Shown here in pieces: positions 42,898 to 54,457 of a stretch of 64,000 nt of DNA. The notes below the pieces were generated by a model that was not told the DNA's origin, ran no database searches, and worked only from the letters and a program-made list of their open reading frames with translations. The position numbers were made by a program, and so were the translations under genes. Position 1 is the stretch's first letter, and each line of letters opens with the position of its first letter. This DNA comes from Paracidovorax avenae (GTDB lineage: Bacteria; Pseudomonadota; Gammaproteobacteria; Burkholderiales; Burkholderiaceae_C), in contig NZ_CP156079.1 in assembly GCF_040892545.1 (NCBI RefSeq), positions 1,240,001-1,304,000 on the forward strand, given 5' to 3'.

Positions 42898-43875
42898 ATG
42901 ATCGAACACCACCACTGGCACCCTGTCGCCCTGGCCGAGGAGGTCGGCGCCGCACCCCTGGCGGCGCGGCTGCTGGACCAGCCCCTCGTCCTGTGGCGCG
43001 ACGCCGCGGGCCTGCCGCACGCCTTCCCCGACCGCTGTCCCCACCGCGGTGCGCGCCTCTCGCTCGGCCGCGTGCAGGACGGCCGGCTGGAGTGTCCCTA
43101 CCACGGCTGGCAGTTCGAGGGCGGTGGCCACTGCGTCCATGTGCCCGCGCTGCCGCAGTTCCAGCCGCCGGCCGGGCACCGCGTGGAATGCTTCGGCGTG
43201 CGGGAGGCCCACGGCCTGGTGTGGGTGCGGCTCGCCCCGGGCGATGCGGCCCTGCCGGCGTTCGCCGCGGAAGACGACGCCCGCCTGCGCAAGCTCAACT
43301 GCGGGCCCTACGACGTGGCGGCCAGCGCGCCGCGCATCGTCGAGAACTTCCTCGACATGTCCCACTTCGGCTTCGTGCACGAGGGCTGGCTGGGCGCGCG
43401 CGATGCCGCGGCCATCGACGACTACCGGGTGGAGCCGACGCCGACCGGCCTGCTGGCCACCGGTTGCAAGGCCTGGCAGCCCCAGTCCAACCTGCATTCC
43501 ACCACGGCGGCGCAGGTCGAATACACCTACGAAGTGACCGGCCCGTACGCGGCCGTGCTGACCAAACTGCCGGAACCCGGCACCACCGCGGTGGAGGGCT
43601 GGCGCGAGTCCATCGCGCTCTACATCTGCCCGCTCACGCAGGAATCGAGCCGCGTGTGGTTCCGTCTGGCGGTCGCGGACTTCGATTCGCCGGACAGCAA
43701 GCTGCGCGATTTCCAGCACACCATCTTCACGCAGGACCAGCCGGTGCTCGAATCCCAGGAGCCCAGGCGCCTGCCCCTGGACCTGCGGGCGGAACTGCAC
43801 ACCGCCGCGGACAAGGCTTCTTCCGCCTACCGCCGCTACCTGCGCGGCTGCGGCGTCACCTTCGGCGTCTGCTGA
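42898..43875 (+). CDS. Rieske non-haem iron oxygenase, alpha subunit
   Basis: A 325-residue oxygenase. The Rieske [2Fe-2S] ligands are Cys47, His49, Cys66 and His69 (CPHRG, CPYHGW). The catalytic domain holds bridging Asp153 and iron ligands His156 and His161 in ENFLDMSHFGFVH. Length and layout match the demethylase-type group (vanillate demethylase, caffeine N-demethylases) rather than ring-dihydroxylating enzymes with a beta subunit. No ferredoxin or reductase gene is nearby, so electrons must come from elsewhere. It is co-transcribed with IclR and lies 1.4 kb before adenine deaminase. The substrate is unknown. Confidence 0.88.
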   Translation: MIEHHHWHPVALAEEVGAAPLAARLLDQPLVLWRDAAGLPHAFPDRCPHRGARLSLGRVQDGRLECPYHGWQFEGGGHCVHVPALPQFQPPAGHRVECFGVREAHGLVWVRLAPGDAALPAFAAEDDARLRKLNCGPYDVAASAPRIVENFLDMSHFGFVHEGWLGARDAAAIDDYRVEPTPTGLLATGCKAWQPQSNLHSTTAAQVEYTYEVTGPYAAVLTKLPEPGTTAVEGWRESIALYICPLTQESSRVWFRLAVADFDSPDSKLRDFQHTIFTQDQPVLESQEPRRLPLDLRAELHTAADKASSAYRRYLRGCGVTFGVC

Positions 43876-43988
43876 AGGGCCCGCGGCCGGGCAGGGCACA
43901 CGCGGGAGGGCTGGACACATCCGCGTGCGGCTGCACAATGGACCCTGTGCCGGCCCGATGCGTCCGCTCCGGCCCGCCTGCCCATTGC

Positions 43989-46353
<2,365 letters not shown>

Positions 46354-46456
46354 GGCCTAGCCCGCGGGTCGTTGCGGATCGACGAGCTGCTGCCCGTTGC
46401 GCGAGAATCACGCGGCGCACAACCCGGCGCCGGTCCGGGCCCGCGCCGCACACTGC

Positions 46457-47293
46457 ATGTCCACCACCAACCAGCTGCATCTCTGGGATGACCGCTTCTT
46501 CTACATCACGGAAGCGATCCAGTCCGGCCTCACCGCCCGGGCTTCCGCCACCCTGCTGGCATCCGCCACCGGCCGCCCCTTCGTCCTCGTCGCGCTCGAT
46601 GGCACGGTACTGCGCTGCACGGCCGCCCTGGTGGCGCCGCATGTGCCCCGCCAGCTCGACGCCGATGGCTGCGGCCTGCTTTCGCTGAACGTCGATCCGG
46701 CGTCCGGAACGTTCCGAAGGCTGGCCGCGCGCCTGGCCGGCCGGGGCATCCTGCCGCTGGATGCGGCCGACTTCGGTGCGCTGCGCGAGGACTTCGAAGG
46801 CGCGCTGCATGGCGAGCTGGACAGCCCGGCCCTGCGCCGCCTCAGCGGCGGCATGCTGGACGCGGCCTGCGGCTGTGCCTTGAAGCGCCCCCGCGTCGGC
46901 GACCGGGCGTGCCTGGATCCGCGCGTCGAGCGCGTGCTGCAGCGGATGCGCGATGCCGGCAGCCATGGCACGGCGGTCCCGCTGTGCGACCTGGCGGCCG
47001 TGGCCTGCCTGTCGCCCGGCCGGCTCACGCACCTCTTCCATGAACAGACCGGCCTGTCGATCAAGCGCTACCTGCTGTGGTCCAAGATCCGCCGCACCGT
47101 GCAGATGATGGCCTCGGGCATGCCGCTCACCGGCATTGCGCTCGCGGGGGGCTTCACCGACGGCGCGCACATGAGCCGTACCTTCCAGCGCTGCTTCGGC
47201 CTGACGCCGTCCTTCCTGGCGGACGCGTGCCGCGTGGACGTGTTCGTGGACGACTGCGCGCACACGGCCTGGCGCGGCGCGCAGGCCGGCTGA
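46457..47293 (+). CDS. AraC-family transcriptional regulator
   Basis: A 278-residue regulator from the ATG at 46457. The C-terminal 100 residues contain the double helix-turn-helix: VPLCDLAAVACLSPGRLTHL, FHEQTGLSIKRYLLWSKIRR and GIALAGGFTDGAHMSRTFQR, ending CFGLTPS. The N-terminal domain (about 1-150) shows no clear cupin pattern and several Cys residues. It lies between adenine deaminase and the acylase gene on the same strand; its target is unknown. Confidence 0.88.
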   Translation: MSTTNQLHLWDDRFFYITEAIQSGLTARASATLLASATGRPFVLVALDGTVLRCTAALVAPHVPRQLDADGCGLLSLNVDPASGTFRRLAARLAGRGILPLDAADFGALREDFEGALHGELDSPALRRLSGGMLDAACGCALKRPRVGDRACLDPRVERVLQRMRDAGSHGTAVPLCDLAAVACLSPGRLTHLFHEQTGLSIKRYLLWSKIRRTVQMMASGMPLTGIALAGGFTDGAHMSRTFQRCFGLTPSFLADACRVDVFVDDCAHTAWRGAQAG

Positions 47294-47412
47294 TGCATTC
47301 CCCGATGGGGGACGTAGCCGCTGCGTACAAGCGCCCGGCGGCAATTTTTCCTATGCTCTGGCGGCCCCGGCCATTCCGGCCGACAAGAGGGCCCACAAGG
47401 AGACACGCAACC

Positions 47413-49860
47413 ATGCGCACTACATTCCGTGGCGGCCTCAGGCCGCTTTCCCTTTGCCTCGTCGCGACCCTCGCCGCCTGCGGCGGCGGACGCGGCGACG
47501 GCGACCTGGCCCCCTACAGCGCGGAGATCCGCCGCACCGCCATGGGCGTGCCGCACATCAGGGCATCCACCTGGGGCGGGGCGGGCTTCGGCTACGGCTA
47601 CGCGCAGGCGCAGGACAACCTCTGCACCCTGGCCGATGCCTTCGTCACCTACCGCGGCGAGCGCTCCCGCTACTTCGGCGGGTCCGCGCAGGTCATCTAC
47701 AACAGCACGCTGGGCCGGCCGCTCAACATCGACTCGGACTTCTTCCACCGCCACGTCATCTCTGCCGACGTGGTGGAGAAGATGATGGCGGCCCAGCCGG
47801 AGAAGCTGCGCCAGATGGTCGAGGGCTTCGCCGCCGGCTACAACCGCTACCTGGCCGATCTGCAGGCCGACAGCAACGCCCACGCGGCCTGCCGCAACGA
47901 GGCCTGGGTGCAGCCCGTCACCGTGCAGGACCTGTGGCGGCGCATGTACGCCGCCAACCTGGCGGGCGGCTACAGCAACTTCGCGGCAGCCATCGCCAAC
48001 GCCACCGCGCCGGCCGCCTCCCGTTCGGACGCCGCCGCTGCCGCGCCGCAGCGCAAGGAGGGCGCCACCGCGGTCGCAACCCTCGATGCTTCCCGCGTCC
48101 GGACCCCGGACCTGCAGGTCGGCGGCACGGCGGGCATCGGCAGCAACATGTACGGCTTCGGCACGGCAGGAACGGGCGAAGGCAGCCCGCTGCTCTTCGG
48201 CAACCCGCACTGGTACTGGAAGGGGCCCGACCGCTTCTACCAGGCGCAGCTCACCATCGGCAACGAGCTGAACGTGAGCGGCGTGTCGTTCCTGGGCATC
48301 CCGGTGGTGCTGATCGGCTTCAACGACAACGTGGCCTGGAGCCACACCGTCTCCAGCGCGCGTCGCTTCGGCTTCTTCCAGCTCACGCTGTCCGCGGGCG
48401 ATCCCACCAGCTACCTGCGCGACGGCGCCCCCGTGAAGATGGCGGCCACCACCATCACGGTGCAGAACCGCACGGCATCGGGCATGGTGGACGTGACGCG
48501 CACGCTCTACAAGACCGACATGGGGCCGCTGGTGAACCTGTCCACGCTCAATCCGGCCCTGGCCTGGAACCAGACCACCGCCTTCGTCATCCGCGACATC
48601 AACGGCGAGAACTACCGCACCTTCCGCAACTGGATGCGCTGGAACCAGGCCCGCTCGCTCGACGAGTTCATCGCCATCCAGCGCGAGGAGTCCGCCATTC
48701 CCTGGGTCAACACCGTGGCCGTGGGGCGCGGCAGCGCCCGGGCCTGGTATGCCGACATGGGCGCGGTGCCCAACGTGTCCGCGGGCCAGCTGGCCTCGTG
48801 CACCACGGCCTATGGCAAGGCCGTCGCCGCGGCGCTGCCGGGCGTTCCGTTCTTCGACGGCTCCCGCAGCGCATGCGACTGGCAGTCCGATCCGGATTCC
48901 GTGCAGAAGGGCGCCATCGGGCCTTCCCGCATGCCCAACCTCCAGCGCGACGACTACGTCGGCAACATGAACGACAGCTACTGGCTCGCCAACGCCAATG
49001 CGCCGCTCACCGGCTACGCGCCCATCTTCGGCGCCACCGGCGCCCCGCAGAGCCTGCGCACGCGCCTGGGCCACACCATGGCGCTGCAGCGCCTGGCCGG
49101 CACCGACGGCTACGGCGGCCGCCAGGCCACCAGCGCCATCGTGCGCCAGATGGTGCTGAGCAGCCGCGTCTTCAGTGCCGAGCGCTTCAAGGACCAGGCG
49201 CTCGCCCTGGTCTGCGCCTCGCCGCAGATCACGGTCGGCGGTTCCTCCGTGGACGTGGCCTCCGCATGCGCGGCGCTGCGTGCCTGGGACAACACCGGCA
49301 ATGGCGATGCGCGCGGTTCGCACGTATGGGATGAGTTCTGGAGCCGCGTGCAGGTGCCCGCCGCCCAGCTCTACACCACGCCGTTCGACCCGGCCGATCC
49401 GCTGAACACGCCGCGTGACCTGAATCCCGCGGCCGCCGGCGCGCTGCAGCAGGCCTTCGGCGCCGCCGTGGCCAAGGTGAAGCAGAGCGGCTTCGCGGTG
49501 GATGCGCCGCGCGGCGAGGTGCTGTTCTCGGTGCGCGGCGGCCGGAAGATGCCGCTGTACGGCGGGTGCGCCGGCATCGGCTACTTCACCATCGCCTGCT
49601 CCGAAAACCCCATCGACCAGGGCGGGTATTCCATGGATGGCCAGCCGCACGGCAACAGCTACCTGCAGGTGGTCACCTTCCCCGCGGGCGGGGTGCAGGC
49701 CCATACGCTGCTCACCCATTCCCTCTCGGACGATCCGGGCTCTGCGCACCAGGGCGACTACACCCAGGCGTATTCCGCGAAGCAGTGGGTGCGCGTGCCC
49801 TTCACGGAGGCCGAGATCGCCGCGGATGCGAATTTGCGCACCCAGACCGTGCGGCCGTAG
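47413..49860 (+). CDS. Penicillin/acyl-homoserine-lactone acylase family Ntn hydrolase
   Basis: An 815-residue exported proenzyme. Signal peptide and lipobox: LSLCLVATLAACGGG. The alpha chain has MGVPHIRAST, GFGYGYAQAQDNLC and FVTYRGERSRYFG. A low-complexity linker (about 195-225) precedes the processing site, where Ser244 of GIGSNMYGFG becomes the N-terminal nucleophile. The beta chain has LLFGNPHWYWKGPDRFYQAQ and FNDNVAWSHTVSSARRFGFF. The family includes PvdQ/QuiP quorum-signal acylases, aculeacin A acylase and cephalosporin acylases. It could cleave acyl amides such as AHLs or lipopeptides in the envelope. It is unrelated to purine chemistry. Confidence 0.9.
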   Translation: MRTTFRGGLRPLSLCLVATLAACGGGRGDGDLAPYSAEIRRTAMGVPHIRASTWGGAGFGYGYAQAQDNLCTLADAFVTYRGERSRYFGGSAQVIYNSTLGRPLNIDSDFFHRHVISADVVEKMMAAQPEKLRQMVEGFAAGYNRYLADLQADSNAHAACRNEAWVQPVTVQDLWRRMYAANLAGGYSNFAAAIANATAPAASRSDAAAAAPQRKEGATAVATLDASRVRTPDLQVGGTAGIGSNMYGFGTAGTGEGSPLLFGNPHWYWKGPDRFYQAQLTIGNELNVSGVSFLGIPVVLIGFNDNVAWSHTVSSARRFGFFQLTLSAGDPTSYLRDGAPVKMAATTITVQNRTASGMVDVTRTLYKTDMGPLVNLSTLNPALAWNQTTAFVIRDINGENYRTFRNWMRWNQARSLDEFIAIQREESAIPWVNTVAVGRGSARAWYADMGAVPNVSAGQLASCTTAYGKAVAAALPGVPFFDGSRSACDWQSDPDSVQKGAIGPSRMPNLQRDDYVGNMNDSYWLANANAPLTGYAPIFGATGAPQSLRTRLGHTMALQRLAGTDGYGGRQATSAIVRQMVLSSRVFSAERFKDQALALVCASPQITVGGSSVDVASACAALRAWDNTGNGDARGSHVWDEFWSRVQVPAAQLYTTPFDPADPLNTPRDLNPAAAGALQQAFGAAVAKVKQSGFAVDAPRGEVLFSVRGGRKMPLYGGCAGIGYFTIACSENPIDQGGYSMDGQPHGNSYLQVVTFPAGGVQAHTLLTHSLSDDPGSAHQGDYTQAYSAKQWVRVPFTEAEIAADANLRTQTVRP

Positions 49861-49999
49861 TTCCCCGGGGCCGCGGGCTGGCGCACAATCTCGGCACCCC
49901 GGCCGGTGTGCCGCAGCGGCCCTCGCAGCCGCCGCGGCATGCCCGCGCCCGATCCCCGGGCGCATGCCGACCTTGATTGTTGGATTGGAAGCTTCCACC

Positions 50000-50941
50000 G
50001 TGTCCACCCCGCGCATTCCCCTCCTGGCCCTCAACACCCTGTCGCCGCAGCACCAGGCGCAGATCGCCGCCGCCTACGACCTGCACTACGCGCCCACCCC
50101 CAACGACCGCACGCAGGCGATCGCCACGCAGGGCGGCCGCTTCCGCGCCGTGCTGACCATCGGCTCCATCGGACTCACGGCCCAGGAAATCGAGTCCATG
50201 CCCGCGCTCGAACTCATCTGCGCCCTGGGCGCCGGCTACGAGAACATCGCGCTCGACGCCGCCAGGGCGCGCGGCATCGCCGTGGCCAACGGCGCCGGCA
50301 CCAACGACGACTGCGTGGCCGACCATGCCTTCGGCCTGCTCATCTCCATCGTGCGCGGCCTGCGCCCGCTGGACCGGCTCTGCCGCGAGGGCGTCTGGCG
50401 CGACGCCATCGGGCTGCCGCCGAACGTGTCCGGCAAGCGCCTGGGCATCTTCGGGCTGGGCACCATCGGCCAGAAGATCGCGCGCCGCGCGTCCGGCTTC
50501 GACATGCAGATCGGCTACCACAACCGCAACCCGCGGGAGGGCGTGCCGCACCAGTACTTCTCCAGCCTGCGCGAACTCGCCGGATGGTGCGACGTCCTGG
50601 TGTGCGCCACGCCCGGCGGCCCGTCCACGCGCCACGCGGTGAATGCCGAGATCCTCGACGCCATCGGCCCGCTGGGCTACCTCGTGAACATCGCGCGCGG
50701 CAGCGTGGTCGACACCGAGGCGCTGGCCGACGCGCTGCGCGATCACCGCATCGCCGGCGCGGGGCTGGACGTGTACGAGAGCGAACCGCATCCGCCCGAG
50801 GCCCTGATCGGGCTCGACAACATCGTGCTCACGCCGCACGTGGCCGGCTGGTCGCCCGAGGCCGTGCAGGCCAGCGTGGACCGGTTCATGGCCAATGCGG
50901 AAGGGCATTTCGCCGGGCGCGGCGTGGTGTCGCCGGTCTGA
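50000..50941 (+). CDS. D-2-hydroxyacid dehydrogenase (glyoxylate/hydroxypyruvate reductase type)
   Basis: A 313-residue enzyme from a GTG at 50000, chosen for the ggaag ribosome site and normal family length; an ATG at 49964 would add 12 residues. It has ICALGAGYENIALDAARARG, the Rossmann motif LGIFGLGTIGQKIARRA, the catalytic Arg in NIARGSVVDTEAL, Glu in LDVYESEPHPP and His in LTPHVAGWS. The family reduces glyoxylate and hydroxypyruvate with NAD(P)H. In this window it may deal with glyoxylate from ureidoglycolate. It is followed by the leader region of the second BMP gene. Confidence 0.9.
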   Translation: MSTPRIPLLALNTLSPQHQAQIAAAYDLHYAPTPNDRTQAIATQGGRFRAVLTIGSIGLTAQEIESMPALELICALGAGYENIALDAARARGIAVANGAGTNDDCVADHAFGLLISIVRGLRPLDRLCREGVWRDAIGLPPNVSGKRLGIFGLGTIGQKIARRASGFDMQIGYHNRNPREGVPHQYFSSLRELAGWCDVLVCATPGGPSTRHAVNAEILDAIGPLGYLVNIARGSVVDTEALADALRDHRIAGAGLDVYESEPHPPEALIGLDNIVLTPHVAGWSPEAVQASVDRFMANAEGHFAGRGVVSPV

Positions 50942-50982
50942 TCAGAAAGGCCCGTGCGGGCCCGCGGAAGGCGGGCCGCGGG

Positions 50983-51041
50983 TAAAATCCCGCCCCTCTC
51001 TTGCGCAGAGGCGGACAAAGGCTGCTGTCCCGGCAGCCTTT
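50983..51041 (+). promoter_or_regulatory. Leader with promoter-like box, hairpin and terminator before the BMP gene
   Basis: TAAAAT at 50983-50988 can act as a -10 box. A hairpin follows at 50990-51014 (cctct/agagg plus a bulged outer stem), then an intrinsic terminator at 51017-51041 (aaaggctgc/gcagccttt, seven-base loop) and a T-rich tract to 51049. GGAC at 51013-51016 can pair with GTCC in the terminator loop. Only about 30 bases separate this from the BMP start, leaving little room for another promoter. Either it ends the dehydrogenase transcript or it is an attenuator/riboswitch. Known class not assigned. Confidence 0.5.
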
Positions 51042-51078
51042 TTCTTTTTCCAGTCCCGGGACCATGTAGAGGACCACC

Positions 51079-52179
51079 ATGTACAAAAACCTCGCTGCCG
51101 TGTTCGCGGCCGCCTGTCTTTTTCTGTCTGCCACCGCCGGGGCGCTGCAGCCCGCCAACCCCGCCGCACCGGCCGACACCGCTCCCGTGAAGGCCGGCTT
51201 CGTGTACGTGTCGCCCATCACCGAGGCTGGCTGGACGCGCCAGCACGAGGAAGGCCGCCGCGCCGTGGAAAAGGCCCTGGGACCGCAGGTGCGCACCACC
51301 TACGTCGAGAACGTCGCCGAGGGCGCGGACGCCGAGCGCGTGATCCGCGACCTCGCCGCCACCGGCCACCAGATCATCTTCACGCCCAGCTTCGGCTACA
51401 TGGAGCCCACGCTGCGCGTGGCGCGCGACTTCCCCGAGGTGAAGTTCGAATCCATCACCGGCTACAAGACCGCGCCCAACGTGGCCACCGCCAATGCGCG
51501 CTACTACGAAGGCCGGTACCTCGCGGGCGTGGCGGCGGGCCGCATGACGCGCTCGCACGTCGCGGGCTTCGTGGCCGGCTTCCCGATTCCCGAGGTGCTG
51601 CAGGGCATCAACGCCTTCACGCTCGGCATGCGCTCCGTCGATCCGAAGGCCACGGTGAAGGTCGTCTGGCTCAATGTCTGGTTCGATCCGCCCAGGGAGC
51701 GTGACGCGGCGATGGCCCTGTTCAACGAAGGCGTGGACGTGGTGGCGTTCCATACCGGCTCCACCGCGGTGATGGCTGCGGCCCAGGAGCGCGGGCGCCT
51801 GGCCATCGGCTACCACTCGGACATGCGGGGCATCGGCCCGGACGCCCAGATCCTGGCCGTCACGCACCAGTGGGGCGCCTACTACACCGAGCGCGTGCGC
51901 GCCGTCCGCGAAGGCCGCTGGAAGAGCGGCAACCTCTGGGGCGGCGTGCGCGAGGGCATGGTGCGCGTGGAGGGCTTCGGCAGCCGCGTGCCGCCTGCCG
52001 TGCGCAAGGAAGTGCTCGCACGCCAGGACGATATCGCCCATGGGCGCCTGCATCCCTTCTCGGCCGGCGCCATGCCCGTGCGGGACAACACCGGGCGCGA
52101 GGTGATCGCCGCCGGCCGCACGCTGGACGACGGGCAGATCCTGCGCATGGACTGGCTTGCCGAGGGCGTGCAGCGCTAG
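51079..52179 (+). CDS. Second BMP-family periplasmic binding protein (orphan)
   Basis: A 366-residue PnrA/BMP protein with an ordinary signal peptide (LAAVFAAACLFLSATAGA) and no lipobox. The domain shows GFVYVSPITEAGWTRQHEEG, IIFTPSFGYMEP, FESITGYKTAPNV, YYEGRYLAGVAAGRM and GFPIPEVLQGINAFTLG, close to the lipoprotein at 32449-33615. No ATPase or permease gene is beside it, so it may feed the importer at 28778-32362. It is followed after 100 bases by guanine deaminase, which suggests a purine ligand. A start-stop ATGTAG lies just before its ribosome site (tagagga). Confidence 0.9.
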   Translation: MYKNLAAVFAAACLFLSATAGALQPANPAAPADTAPVKAGFVYVSPITEAGWTRQHEEGRRAVEKALGPQVRTTYVENVAEGADAERVIRDLAATGHQIIFTPSFGYMEPTLRVARDFPEVKFESITGYKTAPNVATANARYYEGRYLAGVAAGRMTRSHVAGFVAGFPIPEVLQGINAFTLGMRSVDPKATVKVVWLNVWFDPPRERDAAMALFNEGVDVVAFHTGSTAVMAAAQERGRLAIGYHSDMRGIGPDAQILAVTHQWGAYYTERVRAVREGRWKSGNLWGGVREGMVRVEGFGSRVPPAVRKEVLARQDDIAHGRLHPFSAGAMPVRDNTGREVIAAGRTLDDGQILRMDWLAEGVQR

Positions 52180-52279
52180 GGCCTGTTGACGCCCACCGGT
52201 TTCCGCTTTCCGTTCGTTCGTCCACCCATCCATCTGCCTGACCACGCGCGCCGACGGGCCGCCATGTCATCATTCCCGC

Positions 52280-53602
52280 ATGCCCACGCCGACCCCGCCC
52301 CTGCCCCCTGACGCCGCCACCCATGGCCTGCGCGCCGCACTCCTGCGCTTCGATGCCGAAGGCCGGCCGCTCTACGATGAAGATGGACTGCTTGCCATCG
52401 GTCCCGGCGCGGACGGCGTGCAGCGCGTGGTCGCCGCGGGCGACTGGCGCACGCTCTCGCAGCGCTTTCCCGGGCTGCCGGTCACGCACTGCCCCGACCG
52501 CATCATCGCGCCCGGTTTCGTGGACATGCACGTGCATTTCCCGCAGACCGACGTCATCGGCTCGCCCGCGGAAGGGCTGCTGCCCTGGCTGGAAAACTAC
52601 ACCTTCCCGCACGAATCGCGTTTCGCCGACGCCGGCTACGCCCGGGGCGTGGCCACCGTCTTCATCGACGAGCTGCTGCGCAACGGGGTCACCACCTCCC
52701 TCACCTTCGCCACCTCCCACCCCGCGTCGGTGGATGTGCTGATGGAAGAGGCTTCCACGCGCGGCATGCGCCTCATTGCCGGCAAGGTGCTGCAGGACCG
52801 GAACTCCCCCGACGGGGTGCGCGACGAAACCACCCGCTCGCTCGCCGACACCGAAGACCTCATCCGCCGCTGGCACGGCCATGGCCGGCTGGGCTACGCG
52901 ATCACGCCGCGCTTCGCTCCCAGCTGCAGCGAGGCGCAGCTGCGTGGCGCCGGGGAACTGGCGGCCCGGTATCCCGACGTATGGATCCAGTCGCACGTGG
53001 CCGAGAACCGCGACGAGATCCGCTGGGCGCTCGAACTCTTTCCCCAGGCCCGCAGCTACCTCGCCGTGTACGACGGCTTCGGCCTGATGCGCGAGCGGGC
53101 CGTCTATGCCCACTGCATCCATTTCGACGACGAGGATCGCGCCCTGATGCGCGATACCCGCACCGCCGCGGCCGTCAGCCCCACCAGCAACCTGTTCCTC
53201 GGCAGCGGCTTCTTCGACTACGAGGGCGCCGACCGCGTGGGCTTCCGCTACGGCCTCGCGAGCGACGTGGGCGGCGGCACCAGCTTCAGCCCGTTCCACA
53301 CCATGCTCGCGGCCTACTACGTGGGGCGGGAGGGGCAGACCAAGCCCGGCCTCTCGCTGCCGCCCGGCCACCTCTGGTGGCAGCACACGGCCGGCGCGGC
53401 GCGCGCGCTGGGGCTGGAAGGCGTGATCGGCAACCTGCAGCCGGGCTGCGAGGCGGACTTCGTCGTGCTGAACCCCGCCGCCACCCCGCTGCTCGCGCGC
53501 AAGACGGCCCAGGCTGCCAGCCTGGACGAACTGCTGTTCGCGATGATCGTGCTGGGCGACGACCGGCTCGTCGAGCGCACCGTGATCGCGGCGGCCCGAT
53601 GA
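52280..53602 (+). CDS. guaD: Guanine deaminase
   Basis: A 440-residue amidohydrolase-superfamily enzyme. PGFVDMHVHFPQTDVIGSPA carries metal ligands His84 and His86. FPHESRFAD, DRNSPDGVRDET, YAITPRFAPSCSE, IQSHVAENRDEI, YAHCIHFDDED, AVSPTSNLFLGSGFF and GLASDVGGGTSFS follow, all typical of GuaD. It converts guanine to xanthine plus ammonia, feeding xanthine dehydrogenase. It lies behind the orphan BMP protein gene, probably on the same transcript. Confidence 0.95.
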   Translation: MPTPTPPLPPDAATHGLRAALLRFDAEGRPLYDEDGLLAIGPGADGVQRVVAAGDWRTLSQRFPGLPVTHCPDRIIAPGFVDMHVHFPQTDVIGSPAEGLLPWLENYTFPHESRFADAGYARGVATVFIDELLRNGVTTSLTFATSHPASVDVLMEEASTRGMRLIAGKVLQDRNSPDGVRDETTRSLADTEDLIRRWHGHGRLGYAITPRFAPSCSEAQLRGAGELAARYPDVWIQSHVAENRDEIRWALELFPQARSYLAVYDGFGLMRERAVYAHCIHFDDEDRALMRDTRTAAAVSPTSNLFLGSGFFDYEGADRVGFRYGLASDVGGGTSFSPFHTMLAAYYVGREGQTKPGLSLPPGHLWWQHTAGAARALGLEGVIGNLQPGCEADFVVLNPAATPLLARKTAQAASLDELLFAMIVLGDDRLVERTVIAAAR

Positions 53603-53701
53603 GCCTGTGGAGCCCGTCCCGCGGATTCGCACAGCTATGAAAAGAGTAGTATCGCGTCCGCGCGCCGCCTTTCGACTGGCGCGCACGAGGAGAGAGAACC
53701 C

Positions 53702-54268
53702 ATGAGCATCAAGAGCGACAAATGGATCCGCCGCATGGCCGAACAGCACGGCATGATCGAGCCGTTCGAGCCCGGCCAGATCCGCGAAAGCGACGGCCGC
53801 AAGATCATCAGCTACGGCACCAGCAGCTACGGCTACGACATCCGCTGCGCGCCCGAATTCAAGGTGTTCACCAACATCCACAGCACCGTGGTGGACCCCA
53901 AGCATTTCGACGAGAAGAGCTTCGTCGATTTCCATGGCGACAGCTGCATCATTCCCCCCAACAGCTTCGCCCTGGCGCGCACCGTGGAGTACTTCCGCAT
54001 CCCGCGCAACGTGCTCACCATCTGCCTGGGCAAGAGCACCTATGCCCGCTGCGGCATCATCGTGAACGTCACGCCCTTCGAGCCCGAATGGGAGGGCTAC
54101 GTGACCCTCGAATTCAGCAACACCACGCCGCTGCCTGCGCGCATCTACGCCGGGGAGGGCTGCGCCCAGGTGCTGTTCTTCGAAAGCGACGAGGTTTGCG
54201 AGGTGAGCTACCGCGACCGCGGGGGCAAGTACCAGGGGCAGGTCGGGGTCACGCTGCCCAAGGCCTGA
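53702..54268 (+). CDS. dcd: dCTP deaminase
   Basis: A 188-residue enzyme of normal length, beginning [19 protein letters not shown]. It has [16 protein letters not shown], the nucleotide-binding [23 protein letters not shown], the catalytic Glu region [20 protein letters not shown], and the C-terminal [15 protein letters not shown]. It deaminates dCTP to dUTP for thymidylate synthesis and forms a trimer. A strong ribosome site (aggagagaga) lies before the ATG. A standard single-copy housekeeping gene. Confidence 0.97.
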   Translation: MSIKSDKWIRRMAEQHGMIEPFEPGQIRESDGRKIISYGTSSYGYDIRCAPEFKVFTNIHSTVVDPKHFDEKSFVDFHGDSCIIPPNSFALARTVEYFRIPRNVLTICLGKSTYARCGIIVNVTPFEPEWEGYVTLEFSNTTPLPARIYAGEGCAQVLFFESDEVCEVSYRDRGGKYQGQVGVTLPKA

Positions 54269-54457
54269 CCAGCGCGCGACAGGGGCGCGACAGGGGCGCG
54301 ACTGGCGTGTGTCCTACAGGCGGGCGGCCTGTTTCTCCGATGCGCGGGCCGGGGCGGGGCTCTAGCATTTGCATCAAGGTATGCCGTTGCATGTCGTGAT
54401 GGTTGTCACAAAGCACCGGCAAACTGACACATACGTTCTTTTGCCAAGGACCTCGCC

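Noticed and set aside
47068..50037. Open frame of nearly 1000 codons antisense to the acylase gene
   Set aside because: Low-complexity shadow translation; the plus strand encodes a complete acylase with active-site residues.
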